DNA of 64,000 nt from Trema orientale (GCA_002914845.1 JXTC01000036.1:414726-478725); one strand, 5' to 3'; numbered from the stretch's first letter, positions 34,339-47,416 are shown. The notes: a model not told the origin generated them from the sequence alone. Numbers and translations are program-made.

Positions 34339-35370
34339 CTAACATGAGATTATTATCAATTTCTCATACTTCAAAAGAATTAGATTTACCCTTCAAAAAA
34401 AAAAAAAAAAAGATTTAGATTTATAATTATCAAAAGAATAAAAAAATTTGCTAGACGTAGAGCTGTTTGGGTAATTTAGGTGGAAAAAGAAAAAACAAGA
34501 GGAAATTTAAGAGTAACTTAATCTTCTCCCTGTTTGTTTGATAATAATTTATTAGAAATTTTATGAATACGATTTTCCAAGTTTAAAGTGAAATGTCTAT
34601 CTCTATGTCGTCCGATGAAATTTCCTTTTCATCTGATCTAAATAATGAATAAGTTGTGTGTTTGTTAACTTTGTTTATAATTTTATGATCTTTCTCTATA
34701 TAGACCATAGCTTCACGAGATTTAGAATTTTATACAATATAATTTTCTATTCATTGTAGGTATATATATTTGCTTAACTTATGTGTGTGTATATATATAT
34801 ATATATCTATTCGCCAAACTACTATTTCTTGGACATATTCAGGCAAAAATGTATATATTTTTTGGTATGTATCTATATATATATGGGTATACACATAGTT
34901 GTTGAAAATATATATGTAGTTTTTGAGCGCAGCAAAGCAGAGTCTATTTACTGAAAACAGCTAATTGGGCGGACTGGTAGGGCCAGTCCATTGAGAGTCT
35001 CATGCACAGAATCTGGTTGTGTAAAATCAAATTAGAAAGATATCTCAATCATATCCTCTCAGGATAATGCATGATATAATAATAATAATAATGATGATAA
35101 TAATAATAATAATATACTATTACGGAAAGATAAGAGGATAAAAATCAAAAAACATTATAGGCTGTCAAATAAGATTATGGACTCGGTAAGGGAATACTTG
35201 GTAACTACGGATTAAAATCCATCATTATCCACGTACATAACTAAACTCAGAGCAGTGAGCTTCTTATTCTCAATATTATTTATAATCTCTCCATATGAAT
35301 ACATACAAAGATAATATTTATATATGTATTGATTGTCAAACCCAAGAAAATTTATCTATACCAATTCGGC

Positions 35371-35432
35371 AATTCACATTGGACAGTCTCCACTCTAAAA
35401 AAAAAAAAAAAAAAAATTCACATTGGACAGTC
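35371..35432 (+). mobile_element. minute retroposed insertion: 8 bases plus poly-A in an 18-bp target duplication
   Basis: AATTCACATTGGACAGTC occurs at 35371-35388 and again at 35415-35432. Between them lie only TCCACTCT and a run of A. A long perfect target duplication around a poly-A tail is the mark of LINE-driven retroposition, here 5'-truncated almost to nothing. Confidence 0.7.
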
Positions 35433-37151
35433 AAAGATATTTCTCCATCTCTTTTGATTAATAATTTTCCGTTTCCTTTTTCAGTCAGATAGACACATTC
35501 AATCATGCTTATTACAAAGACAACTCAACTGCCACTGATTGCATCTCTAAGGGACCCCAATTTTTTATTTTTTTCAGGTTCAGTTTGTGCTTTTGTTCAT
35601 CAATATTGAATAAGTTGAAGCCAAACTCTTCATTTATTGTGAATTTTTAGCCATAACAGACACTCCTAACGTTTGCACTTTAAAGTCATACAAAAGAATT
35701 CAAAACTCCTGATTGATTGCTTTCATAAAAAATGACTGAAATTTATAATTGAACTACATTGCATAAAGTACGAAAATCTAATTTTGTGAACACCAATTGA
35801 AAGTTTCCCTAGTACATTTCTAAATTCAATTTTCTAGAATAACATATTAGTGAACTATGATATAAATAAAATCCTTATCTAATATTGGTATCTTAATTTA
35901 TGTCCAACCAATAAATTGATGCTATATGAAATGATTAAGTTAAAAAATCATTGAAGTAGTTTCATATATTATTAATAGCGTGACGTCAATTTATTTAAAT
36001 TGGACAAGGACTATGAGAATTGAGTAGCCATAATAACTAGATTTTGGATGTAAATTGTTAAAAGCAAAACTATGTTGTTGTCCTTTTCTTTCAACTAAAT
36101 TGTTTGTCAGTAAAATCAACTAAGATGGATTCTAAACTCTATCTCAGCTTGTTTTCTTTTTCTTCTGAATTTTCTTTTCTCATTGTTTGTTGTCCTTTTC
36201 CTAATCTATTAATCTGCAAAATTGTGACTTTCTATCTTAGAGAAAGGGAAAAAAAGAAACAACCTTCTTGATTGAACCAGGGAAGCAGAAAAACAGAAGG
36301 TTGGACCAGATCTGCAGCTAAAAAGTAGATTCCTTTGTGAAACTGTTAAACTCATGTTTTTGATCAGCAAAGTAAGAGAGTGAAAGCAAAGTTTTCATCC
36401 CCCTAGCACACAAACTTTATGAAACCATACTCATTCAAACAATAAAAAATTAGCTATACACACCTTGGAAAACCAAATATCCAGCTCTTAGTATCTCTCT
36501 TCAGTTCTTTCTTTAATAGTTTTGACTGGTCTGGTCATGTTTTACCCCCACTTCATGTGCTGTCATGCTTCCAAGGAAGAATCCATCTATTTCTGTTAAA
36601 AAAACCATACTACAAATCTGGTGAAAAAAAATGGCTTTTCTTCTTTGCTTTTTTAACCATGCATTGAAAGAAGAATATTTTTTATAAGTACATCAGAACC
36701 AAAACCACCTCGGATTCAAAAAAGCTGTCCTGTTGAAAAGCAGCAATATTGTAATATAATTTCATCAATTATGGAAGTAATGTGGGGGAAACAAAAGAAA
36801 ATAGACAAAAAAGAAATGAGTAAAGAATATCCAGGTAAGAAATGGTAAGCAGAGTGGCAGATAATTGAATAAAAAAAGGGTGGTTATTCACTCACTCTCA
36901 CTCACTGCCAGTTTGGAATAATATTTTAATTCCATGAATGCTGCCAAGAACATATCTGGCACCATCTGTGACTCGATTCATCTTGTGACTAAGACCTCTC
37001 ACTCTCCCCATGTTATAGATTTCCCTCTCACACTTTCAATTCTCCTCCAAATTTTCTCATCCTCATCTTCTCAGCCACTTCTTCTTCTTCCTCCAAACTT
37101 GACTTTTCCCATTAAATCATCTCATTGAGACATTTCATCAAACACAAAACT

Positions 37152-38129
37152 ATGCAAGACCCAATTGGGATTCCTGCTTGTTTTTCGTCAAGTGAGAAGC
37201 TAAGTGATGATCCAGCAGCTGTAACAAGGTCAGGCCAAAGTGTTGTTATGTCCATTTACAGAACCAAGCTTGCCGATCACTGCCGCCTAATATCAGTCAC
37301 ATGGTGCAAGAATCTACTACTCCATGGCTTATCAGTATCAGTAGAAGGCCCAGATGGAGAGAGCCAATACACCTGCAAGGTGGAGCTAAAGCCATGGTAC
37401 TTCTGGAGGAAAAATGGGTCAAAGCGGTTTATAGTTGACAATAAGCCAGTTGACATTTTGTGGGACCTCAAGAACGCCAAATTCAATGGTGAAACAGAGC
37501 CAAACTCAGAGTATTATGTTGCAGTGGTTTGTGACCAAGAAGTGGTGTTACTTCTCGGAGATTTAAAGAAAGACGCTTACAAAAAAACTGGTTGTAGGCC
37601 ATCTTTGATCGACCCCATATTGGTTTCAAGGAAAGAGCATGTATTTGGGAAGAAAAAATTCTCAACCAGAGCCAAATTCCATGAAAAGGGTAGGCCTCAT
37701 GAGATCTCAATAGAGTGCAGGAACAGAGCTGTGGTCAACAACAATGGCAATTTCCCAAGTGGGGTTGAGCCGGAAATGGAGATCAGACTAGATGGGCATC
37801 TTTTGATTCATGTCAAACACCTTCAATGGAAGTTTAGAGGTAATGAATCGATTCATGTCAACAAGTTAAGAGTAGAGGTTTTTTGGGATGTTCATGATTG
37901 GCTATTCAGCCCGGGTTTAAGGCATGCTTTGTTTATCTTCAAGCCAGTTATGTCGTCTTCTACATCTTTATCATCACTTTCATCGTCGTCTTCTTCCTCT
38001 CCACCATTATCGTCGTTGACATCAACTCCATTGTCGTCTCAGACAGGGAGTTCAGGGTCATTGGAGAGCTTAAACCCAAGTGGGTCATCCGAGTTTTGCT
38101 TGTTTCTTTATGCTTGGAAAGTGGAATGA
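37152..38129 (+). CDS. DUF868-family plant protein, single exon
   Basis: Intronless, 325 residues from the ATG at 37152. An in-frame ATG at 37125 adds nine residues (MRHFIKHKT), but the family normally begins MQDPIGIPACFSS, so the later start is preferred. Conserved blocks are SVYRTK-like SIYRTKLADHCRLISVTWCK, then VELKPWYFWRKNGSK, DILWDLKNAKFNGETEP, EYYVAVVCDQEVVLLLGDLK and SRKEHVFGKKKFSTRAKF. Together they form the single beta-rich DUF868 domain, about residues 20-265. The tail (about 265-310) is a Ser/Pro/Thr low-complexity tract ending in CLFLYAWKVE. The biochemical role of DUF868 is unknown to me. No signal peptide or membrane segment. The upstream CT-rich stretch (37030-37110) looks like a 5' UTR. 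Confidence 0.92.
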   Translation: MQDPIGIPACFSSSEKLSDDPAAVTRSGQSVVMSIYRTKLADHCRLISVTWCKNLLLHGLSVSVEGPDGESQYTCKVELKPWYFWRKNGSKRFIVDNKPVDILWDLKNAKFNGETEPNSEYYVAVVCDQEVVLLLGDLKKDAYKKTGCRPSLIDPILVSRKEHVFGKKKFSTRAKFHEKGRPHEISIECRNRAVVNNNGNFPSGVEPEMEIRLDGHLLIHVKHLQWKFRGNESIHVNKLRVEVFWDVHDWLFSPGLRHALFIFKPVMSSSTSLSSLSSSSSSSPPLSSLTSTPLSSQTGSSGSLESLNPSGSSEFCLFLYAWKVE

Positions 38130-38134
38130 ATGAA

Positions 38135-40460
38135 CAAAGACTTATATCTCAAAACGACTCGTCGTTTATTCCATAAACAAAACCAGAAGGAGAAGAAGAA
38201 GAGAGAAGCCAGATTGGTTAATTGAGAAAGTGGGTCCCAGTGGAAAAGGAGCTTATTTGGAAGAAAAGATACGGGCCAGCTGGGAGGAGGGGTTTGATCA
38301 AGTGGACATGATTGGAAAAGACAGATTGTGTTTACATACATGCCCTTATTAATTCAGTTCTTTTCTTCCATATCCAGAGGCATCTTCCTATCTGTTTTTA
38401 TGCATGGTATATAAATTTAGTCTTTCTTCTTTCTTTCTTGATCTGATCTTGATAATCGAGCAATAAATATATTTAAAAAATTGTATCTACCCAATATGTA
38501 TGTCTCCCAAGTTTTTTTAATTTTTATTTTTGAATATACAAATATTATGAAATGTTGATGATATGTTACATGGGTCACTGCATGTCTGTATTTGGCATTA
38601 AAAAAATGCTGATTCATGTGCGGTGGGAAAGGAGGTTGTTAATGATGACGGGTTCACTAACTGCAAGAGCTCATGGTTTTGCAAAGGCAAAATGAAAATT
38701 ACTATTCTAGCATTACTCTTTTCCTTTTATTACGACAATGCATGTAGTTAAACGACAAAAATGTAAGAGTCATTCTAACAAGGAAATTCTGCCATTCATA
38801 ACTATAAATTGTGAATTTTCATATTCTGTAAAGTTTTACTCAGAATTGTGCTTTGGTCAAAAACTGTGTGACACATTAACCGAGTCGTAAAATAAAAAGC
38901 CTTGCATCCTAAGCATGATAAATTCACCACAAAATAAGATAATGGTGGACTCTACCACACTAACTAGCGTGAGAATTAGTTAGCAATATTGAGAATGTGA
39001 TATGTTGATAATGTTTTTAATTTATGTTATTAGATTAGCAAGTGAGTAGTTGATCAAAGCGTACATTTTTATTTTTTTCTAATTGATCAAATATTACATG
39101 AAAAGTGTTATTTTTTAAAATTATGATGACATTTATACATAAATTGGCTTAATTAGAATTTGAACTCCTCTTTTTCCACATACTCACATACTCTAAAGAA
39201 TTCTCGACCAATTGAAGGGTATTATTATCTCTGAAGTTACTTCTAAAGGTGATGTATTTTGCTGAATAAGAATTTTGTCCCTTCGCTTAAATTCGGAATG
39301 GAGTGACTGAGAGTGAGCACGCCGCAGTTGCCCCTTGAACTTTCCCATAGGGAAAGCACGAATGAGATTATTTTAGAATAACAAGTTGTTACGTTTCACA
39401 CCTTGTGAAAGCGTTTCTTAGTGAACATCCCAATCTTGTGAGCTAATAGTCGCACTAGGAAGTGTCCTTTTTCTATACTCCAAAATGGTATTTTACTTGA
39501 TAAGAAATGTTAGTAGACCGTCTCTTGCTAGATGTGGACATGCAATAAAAAGGTTCATTCAACTAAATAAGAACATAAAATATTTCTGTGACAAGAACAA
39601 GAATACATGTAATATAAATATCCATGTCAAAATCAATACGAGCAACAATAAAAAAAATGACATAAGAAAAAAGTCGTATAAAATGCCGAACCAATGACGT
39701 AACCAATCGAAAATTAACGATGACTCCAAAATTTATTGCTTCGTACCATCGTGATAATAGAATAGGCCTTGAACTACAATGATATAGGATAACACCTCGT
39801 TCTTTTTCTAGAACATTCTGCTAGCACACGTACCATTCCCAAAGGTAAATACTAAAAACTCGGTGAAATCAAATCGCCTTTTGTTTTGTTGAACCTAGCT
39901 ACTACCAATCCAAGGCATATAATTGACCAAACCACTTTGCGAAAACACATAGCTGCGCGCCTTCATTTTGGTCCAAAACCGCTCGGTGTAATGAAACAAA
40001 AAATATTCTAGTTTTCCTGTATAAAATTTACAGTTAGCCATGAGAAAACACATAGCTGCGCGCCTTCATTTTGGTCCAAAACCAAACCACTTTGCGAGGA
40101 AGAACTTGTTCTTTCCACGGGATGCATCGGGATTTGCTTTAGCTGGTGGTGCTGACGGACCTTGGGAGCTTAGTTTTTCTACAAGGGAAAATGACGTCAA
40201 AGGCTATTGGGATAAAATGTTGGAACAAAACTATAGTAGTACGAAAATGTTGTAACAGCTATGATGCTCTAGCAATACACGAACTTGTCATTTAGCAAAT
40301 CGAAAAAGAGGGGGGGAAAAAAACACGCACACTCAAACACATGAATTTGTTGTTAGGATTAGAGAGAGAAAAAAAAGACGAAACTTCATGGGCTTGTTCG
40401 TCACCATACATCTCTAGATAATATAAACATGTGGGGAAAATGGCTTAAGATGTAAGAGAA
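38135..40460. other. intergenic, with a 40-bp direct repeat
   Basis: The 40-bp word starting GAAAACACATAGCTGCGCGC occurs at 39941-39980 and 40044-40083. AAACCACTTTGCG lies just before the first copy and just after the second, so a local ~100-bp duplication with rearrangement took place. The small frame at 40040-40255 overlaps it and is unrecognised. Confidence 0.5.
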
Positions 40461-40466
40461 CATGCT

Positions 40467-43400
40467 CTAACCTGATTTTGGTGAAACCTTGTTAGTTTTT
40501 GCATCATACTTATTGTCTGTATTTTGTATGATTGCTTCACGGTGATGAATAGATGGTGCTTTTCTCTCTGAATTCTCATGCGCCACATGCTCCTCACTCT
40601 CGTGGCCACCTATAACATGAGGATTAAGACCAAACGAGAGAAACCAAAAAAATTAGAAAGAAAAAAGTAAAATAGATGCTTAGTTTCTAAAAGAAGTTAT
40701 ATATATATATATTTATATATATAATTATGACAGTCCTATACATGAAAGAACAATAATAACACTCCAATACATGAAAGAACAATAAAAGTGACAATAAATT
40801 AATGAGGTTCAAGAGTGCACAGCAACCTCGAGAAACATATCAGAAGCTGTGTTTAAGATGGTAGAAACTATAGTTATAACCTTGATTGCAAACCAACAAG
40901 TACGCCGAATAATCTCTAAACAGCTGTCTCACCGCCCACTAAAGACGGGTTCAAGACCAGCCAAATAAACAAATTAACCAAACTTACAGGGTTTCAACCC
41001 TGGTAGACACAAAGAACACCAGCATTACCATTAAATCAACAAGATTTAGAGCGAAAACATAAATACTTCAAACAATGAAAAGCAGACTGTATGTCCAAAA
41101 CCAAATATTAAAAAAAAAAAGAAAAAAAAAAGAAAAAGAAAAACCAATTTCATCATGTTTTGCCTTAAACTAGAATAAAGTGATAACGCCACAGTTACAC
41201 TGCAAAATCAGGCTTTCAATGCCAAGTTGCCAACCAAACAGCGACAGATGCAAAACTAATCAAGTGGTTTCAATTGCAAACAGCAGCACTTATTGCAAGC
41301 AACATAAAATTTAAAGATATCTTCATAAAAAAGTGCAGAGATAACTTACTCTCATTAGGTGGTTTCCCATAATTCTGCCGCAATGCCTCTAAAAAGGCAT
41401 TGTCTCTTTGATCTTGGATCACTGACAGGAAGAACCGAGAAACTTGGATACTTATCATGATGCATGTATAAGTTAAAGCTGTTCACTGGGATTAGCAAGA
41501 GAACTTACATTGATCAAAAAGGGTCTTTCTGTAATTTGGGGTTGAGCCAACTAACAGCAACTGAACTGCCTCTGCATCTCTTGGCATAGAATGCTGACTA
41601 GGTGAATTTAGATTCTGAGTGTCTAACAGGATAGCTGCAAGCTGCAATATATGAATGAGTGAGAATCCAACCCAGAAGGAGGTAATCGTTTACGAGTGGG
41701 ACAAATTCTAGCTTTTGTGATTCGCAAAAATTAACAAAACTTACCAATAGTTTCTTCAGCACGGGGGTCTGAAGTAGATCATAGGCATCTTCACAGTAAT
41801 TATCAGTAAGAATAGTGCACTGAGACCCAACCTAAAAACATCAATGAACTTAAATTAGTTTCTTTGAAAGTTTATATCCTCATAATCCCTCTAAAGTCTC
41901 AAGCTCAATATCAACCACATGCAATAGGCATGTAGGCATACAAACCTCGCCATTGATTCTAAGAACATCCTGCCCAATCACTATCATGCTTAATTTCCCT
42001 GCCATCATTAGACCTTCCAAATCCACCTGATAAGTCAGAGTTACAAAGTCAATAAGCTATTCATACAATTCATGATGCCAAGACAAGATAAAAGACAGAC
42101 TTTCTAACTCTGTCTACTTATGTCACCACAAAATTCCACAGTGGCCATGCCATACTGCAACTCCACCCCAAAAGTGACATGAATTTTGGTCCCAAATGCA
42201 AGAAAAAGTCGCAAATAAAGCAAAATCCAAAAATCTTTCTTCTACCAAAGAGCTTTTCCCAGTCCATTTTGGAAGCATATTATACATGAAAGTCTCTATT
42301 AAGAATCACATTTTAACTTCCCCAGTCAACAAAATAGATTTAAAAATAAAAAATTCCGAATTCTTTTACGAAAAAACATGAAACATTAGAATATGAGAGG
42401 CAACAAAGAAGTACCTCATTAGCAAAGAGCAACGAGTTGACATCAAGACCAACATGGTAGAAGAGCCAAGCAGCCTGTCGATGCTTCCACATTATCTCTC
42501 TCTTAACATTCATAACCGGAACCATAACACATTCGTTTCGATCATCACCTGTCGCCTTACGATCCTTTCTCACCCTGTTCTCCAATAGCCAAGCGTAACA
42601 TATGGCCGCCACCATTGAACTCGTACCTGCATTTTTGCAACAATCTAAGAAACTCAAACAAAAATTTCGATCAAAATTTCGTTTCATTCATCTCATTTCA
42701 AAGCTACTCAACTGTTCGAAGGCCCGGAAAGTATGATCTTGGCCTTGGCATTAGCGCCACCTCCCAAGACTTTCCCAAGCTTAATCCTCCGCTCTTTGAG
42801 GAACCCATTAAGGCCAAGCTCCCGAATTTCACCGGATTCTGAAGGCAACCCATTTGAGCTGAGCTTCGAAGCAATCTTCTCCACTGAGCAAGTCGACGAA
42901 GACACGGACCTCCGCTGGGCCGACTCAATGAGGTTTTTGGGCGGAGAGAGCAAATGGGTCTCCGTCAAAAGTGTTATTGGGCCGCTCTGAGAGCTCCGGC
43001 CGGGAGGGATTGGGATCCCCTGCGGCCGAGGCGAGGAGGGGTCCGTTTGGAATCGGGACTTCCGGGGCAGAGACGGGCGAGAGAGGAGAGTGGGGACTCG
43101 AGGTTGGGGTTCGAAGTTTTGTTGGGGTGGTGTTGGTGTGGTGGGATTGGAGGGCTTGACGATGTTGGAGAACCAATTGTGGACCACCGAAGCAGGGGAC
43201 AATAATTCGGTAGGGGAGCCCGGCGCCGGCGAGTCGCCGGTTGCGAAGGTTTCCGATTTGTTGCGACTGTGTTTGGCTGACTTTGATAGGATTTCTCCGC
43301 TGAAACTCTCCACTGCTCTGTATCTGTTTGTTCCAATTTCAAAACACAGAGTATTTATACATTGGATTATGAAAAGGGCCCTTCAACACTATTCTACAAG

Positions 43401-44877
43401 AGCCCAATAGTTGGCCCATGAATTTTTGTAGCGTTTCATTTCCTACGTTTTTTTTTTAATAGAAAAAACATTTTGAGTTTCACAAGTGATTTTTGCAAAA
43501 TAACTTGAATAATATGGCATGTTAGATGGTAAATAATTAATGAGTGATTCATACATTAAATATTAACAATTGATATATCATTCAAGTTATATTTGATATA
43601 TCATTCAAGTTATATTTTCATAGTTCCTCAAAATGTGTAACACTACTTTTTTTTTTCTTTTAAATTTCCGTACCCATTAATACCTAAGGAATAATTGATG
43701 CCACACTATATCAAAAATTTTATAAAACTATTCAATTTAAAAAATTAATTTGGTAAATTTGTATTATTTAAATGAGGTAAGTTTTTAAAGTTTTTATTTT
43801 GTCGACAAGTATAGAAAGAGTTAATGATACAAGTGCGAATTTGCGTACAAGTTTTAGCTAGATTGATGTGGCAGTTGTGATTAAATACAAGTTACTCATA
43901 GTAAATCCAATTCTATAAATTGGTCGATAAAGATTGATTAAAGACTTAATTAGTACTTGTAACTATTCGCACATAAACTTTATGAAAAAAAAAGGTGAAA
44001 AATAATATTCTATACAAACATATTAAAATCACCAATTTGTATACAAAAGTATTTAAATCTTTCTCGGAGATTTCCACAGTTGGCTGTGACTTTTTTCTTC
44101 CCCCCCTCCCCCCCCTAAAATAACTCAAAGTTAACGAAAGAGTTGTATTAGTTTTCCTAGAGCAAATCTGTCATTTTCAAGAAAATTATTGTTATCATAT
44201 ATATATGGGGATGAGAATAGATTTCATTGATCTAACGCGCGCATGATGGAATATAACTTACTTATATATATGTGGTCATGAATCAAGAAGGAGAGGGTGG
44301 GAAAAAGGAAAATGATTACAGATTAATTGTTATTGAAGCTCATATATTGTATTAATTAAAATCATGTAAACAATATTAATTAGTATTACCTTCTGGCGGA
44401 CCTAGAGTGTGGATCTCTTCTATCAAGAGACGAGGCCAAGGAGGACGGTGATCCCTGAGCAGCTGCGAACCTCGGCGAGCCAACAAGGCGAGAGGGCGAG
44501 TCACATCGGGAAGGAGAAGAAGCCACCAAGCGCCTTGCCTCGTCAAGCCATTCTTGAGTCAACCTGCTGCTAGTACTGCTACTCCTTGGGCTTTCTTCCA
44601 CCAAGTCTGCGCCTTTGTCTTTGTCTTTGTCTCTGTCTCTGTCTTTGTCTTTGTCTTGGCCTTTGTCTTCTTGGTCCGATACAATGGCCTCAGTATGCTC
44701 AGTGCCCGTCAAGTTATACACTTTCTTATCGGTTTTTAAGGTACCAAAAAACATGTCGTTCATGAAATCAGTGAGGTCCGGTGCAGGAGGTTCGGCTTTA
44801 CGTCGAGATAGATCAGGAGCCATAGCCAGCTTCTTTTGCCTTGAAGATTGGCTATTATTGAATCTCACAAATTCCAT
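40467..44877 (-). CDS. PRUNE/DHH-like protein with degenerate active site, 8 exons
   Basis: Exons on the minus strand 44877-44390, 43323-42713, 42626-42415, 42026-41946, 41831-41745, 41641-41509, 41421-41350 and 40609-40467, all GT-AG and in phase, give 608 residues. Residues 1 to about 350 are mostly disordered, basic and Ser/Pro-rich, with a Lys/Asp repeat (DKDKDRDRDKDKDKG) and SKSAKHSRNKSETFATGD. Residues about 355-560 align by eye with animal PRUNE (DHH family phosphodiesterase/exopolyphosphatase): VMVPVMNVKRE, VGLDVNSLLFANEVDLEGLM, AGKLSMIVIGQDVL, VGSQCTILTDNY and ILLDTQNL. Three of the four metal-binding motifs are changed: GN..CDLDS to GPSNSTSS, DE to NE (N436), DHH to GQD (455-457). 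D500 remains. A DHHA2 domain is missing. Probably a non-catalytic plant member; its role is unknown to me. The exon 1 to exon 2 join rests on splice sites and phase. Confidence 0.85.
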
Positions 44878-44899
44878 ATATCTTGATCAGATCGGAGAG

Positions 44900-46210
44900 G
44901 GCTATAGGGCCTATTATTTTTTGTTGAGAGTGTAATGATGAGAGCTTTAGCTAGCGCGCGGAATGATCTATGCTTGAGATATTAAATGGTCACTATAGTA
45001 CATTTATATATGTATTAATATTATATGTTAGGTTGGATAGACATGCACAAACTATCCAAAAAAACCTTTGGCCGGCGGATTTCGGTCACTTTCTTGATTA
45101 ATTTGTAAGTATTTTGTACGCTTCTCTGTCTATAGTGGTGATCATTTTTGCAAATATAAAACTAATTTTGAGCCTATTTATGCGAAGATATATGAACTAT
45201 ATATTTATATATTTAACAAATATAGGGTTTAACTGAAACTGAAAATTTTTCCTCCAGCTACTGACCGGTTCACATACAACAATATTTGGCTTTCTCCTAT
45301 CGAAGAATATATATAGACTCAAATATTTGTGCACCATATTGGATCAACAAGAGAGGACTTGAGACACGTGTGTATAGTGGAAACTTTATTCATCACCCTA
45401 TTATAATATACGAATTACAAGAGTATACTGTATACATAAGTAATTAACTTAATTTGGAGCTCAACTGTTCAAGATTTCTTTTCTTCATATTTCATACCTC
45501 ACTTTAAACTTTATTAGTACATGACCCAAAAGAGTATTAGCCTACGAACACATTTGGCTTTTTGGATCAGTAACCAATTCCAAACCTAGCAAGGAGACAG
45601 ATTATATATTATTACACTAGCTAATAATGTATATGAGATTATCAACTTTGAAGCTCATTACGGTCTCTCTCATTGATCTTATATATAATAATACAAAACT
45701 ATTTTTTTTTCTATTTTCTAATTTTACTTTTCTGGCTAACGAGCAGCTTAATTATCCCAGTTTTCCAACATTCTGGATGGCATTCTAGATAAGAATCTCA
45801 ACTACGTGAAGCTTCAGCTTCATTCTTCGCAGAGTTCGAAGGAGATGAGGTGCATATATAGAACTCTTGGAAAGTAAATTCAAAGCCAAGGTCGAGGCCA
45901 TAACGGCTTCTAACTAACCAGGCTGAAGATGTTATTGGGTTCATCTTGGACTTTATTTAGGAAATTGTTGCCAGCGGAGCCTCGAGCTCGTGACTGGACA
46001 GTCATGCAGCCACGAACAGAATGATTTCTAGCTTTACCATCAAGGTGGCCGCACTGCCGCGGCAATGGGTCTTTGATGGACTTCAAGGCCTCAGCATTCC
46101 ATGCACTCTTGGATATGACTATCGACGATCGAGTACTGCCACGGCAGAGAAGAGTTATATATCACTGTTGAAGTTTCGGAAGGGCATGGATACAAGGCCA
46201 ACGAAGGTGA
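44900..46210. other. intergenic, upstream of the PRUNE-like gene; no gene seen
   Basis: AT-rich. 45780-46210 is GC-richer and exon-like in texture (with an open frame at 46021-46230), but no family resemblance was found. Confidence 0.45.
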
Positions 46211-46220
46211 TGAGTGCAGA

Positions 46221-46436
46221 TAGGGTATAAATCGGGCCGTCAAGCCTGGCCCAAACCCAAACTTTCGGGTTTGGGCGGGCTCAAGTTTAAGCTTTTAGAT
46301 TTTACTTAAGTTTCGAACTAAGCCAGACCGAGTTTATATTAGTAAAAGTCAAGTCCAAAGCCCAATCTTAAAGACTTCGAACTTGAATATAAGGCCGGGC
46401 TTTAGAGCATACCTTAATACCTTAATCCATACCCTA
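46221..46436. mobile_element. possible small hAT-like MITE
   Basis: It starts TAGGGTATAAATCGGGCC and ends ...CCATACCCTA, giving 8-bp inverted tips TAGGGTAT, with GGGCC/GGCCC-rich ends like those of the hAT element at 7555-8140. The flanking 8 bp do not match each other, so the call is weak. Confidence 0.3.
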
Positions 46437-46874
46437 ATTATATAAAGCATTTTTAAATTTATATATACTTTTATTTGATTAATTTAAGTATCTCTCAACA
46501 ATATAAAGCATAACCCCATTCATAAATACCCAGAATGTTAATTTCCACTATTAATGCTAGTGAAGGTACAGTACCATAATTTGCATATAAGTATATGTAT
46601 ATATACATATATATTTTTATGTATTTATATCACAAAATAAGTTGACATTTGAACACGTAAAATGTGTAGACATAAGACGTCTCAGAGGAAAAAATAATAT
46701 TTGAGATCGAGAAGTAATAATTAAATTTGACCTAATTGGAATACCATAAATTGACATAAGATAGAGATATTTATGTGATTTATGTAGTGCTTATGAATTT
46801 TCTGTTTCAAGTTTATGTGAATTAGAATCGGTTTGAAAAATAAGAACTGGTTTCTTGGTTTGTTGGGAGTAAAT

Positions 46875-47226
46875 GTTCAGGAAACCAAACTAATTTCAAG
46901 GAAACCTTTATAGTTTCCTGTGATTAGTTAACTATAGGACATTCTGTTACATAGAAATCAAACTAGTTTTCTGAAACTTTTTGTGGTTTTCTATGATTAA
47001 CTTACATACATGGCATTCTGTTAAAAGGAATCTTTACTGGTTTCCTGGAAACTATTACTTTTATAGTTTCCTATGATTTACTTACATACAGGGCATTTTG
47101 CTAAAAGGAAACTAAACTGGTTTCTAGGAAACCTTTGTGGTTTCCTGTGATTTACTTATGTACATAGCACTCTGCTAAAAGGAAACTAATGTAGTTACTA
47201 AGAAACTTTTGTCGTTTCCTGTAAAT
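46875..47226. repeat. tandem repeat, about five units of 70-80 bp
   Basis: Each unit contains AGGAAAC..AACTGGTTTC, GGAAAC, TGGTTTCCTGTGATTTACTT and GGCATTCTGTTAAAA with divergence. GGTTTCCT and AGGAAACC recur as inverted words within every unit. Confidence 0.75.
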
Positions 47227-47416
47227 AAAAAAAAAAAAGGCTTAGTTAATAAAATATCATTACATTTTCTAGTTCCCAAAGTATCTAGAAAAATGTACTA
47301 AAAAGTCTTATGGAATTTTTATCATTTTTGAAAGATCGTAAATTTGGTAATATTGTTTGAAAAATAAGTACAAGTATCAAAAACCCTTTTCTTCTTTTTT
47401 TTTTTTTTTTTTTCTT

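Larger units (their letters stand above)
33490..36920. other. gene-poor stretch with small repeats
   Basis: A minus-strand frame at 33909-34115 (68 codons, with ATDFYFLTGDEKRDWEDATI) has coding-like composition but no family I recognise; it may be a gene relic. A TAA microsatellite lies at about 35079-35114 and TA runs at 34788-34806. 36480-37120 is probably the promoter and CT-rich 5' UTR of the DUF868 gene. Confidence 0.45.

Noticed and set aside
37125-37151. Upstream ATG of the DUF868 gene
   Set aside because: The family normally begins at MQDPIGIPACFSS, encoded from 37152; the extra nine residues look like 5' UTR.
42708-43313. A separate gene starting at 43313 on the minus strand
   Set aside because: The supposed start is GTG, the frame is open upstream to a splice acceptor at 43324, and phase joins it to the exon at 44390-44877, so it is an internal exon.
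42733-43410. Several plus-strand frames opposite exon 2 of the PRUNE-like gene
   Set aside because: Antisense shadows; the minus-strand reading has splice sites and homology.
44554-44935. Plus-strand frames with Val/Phe/Ser-Leu repeats
   Set aside because: Complement of the Lys/Asp repeat in exon 1 of the PRUNE-like gene.
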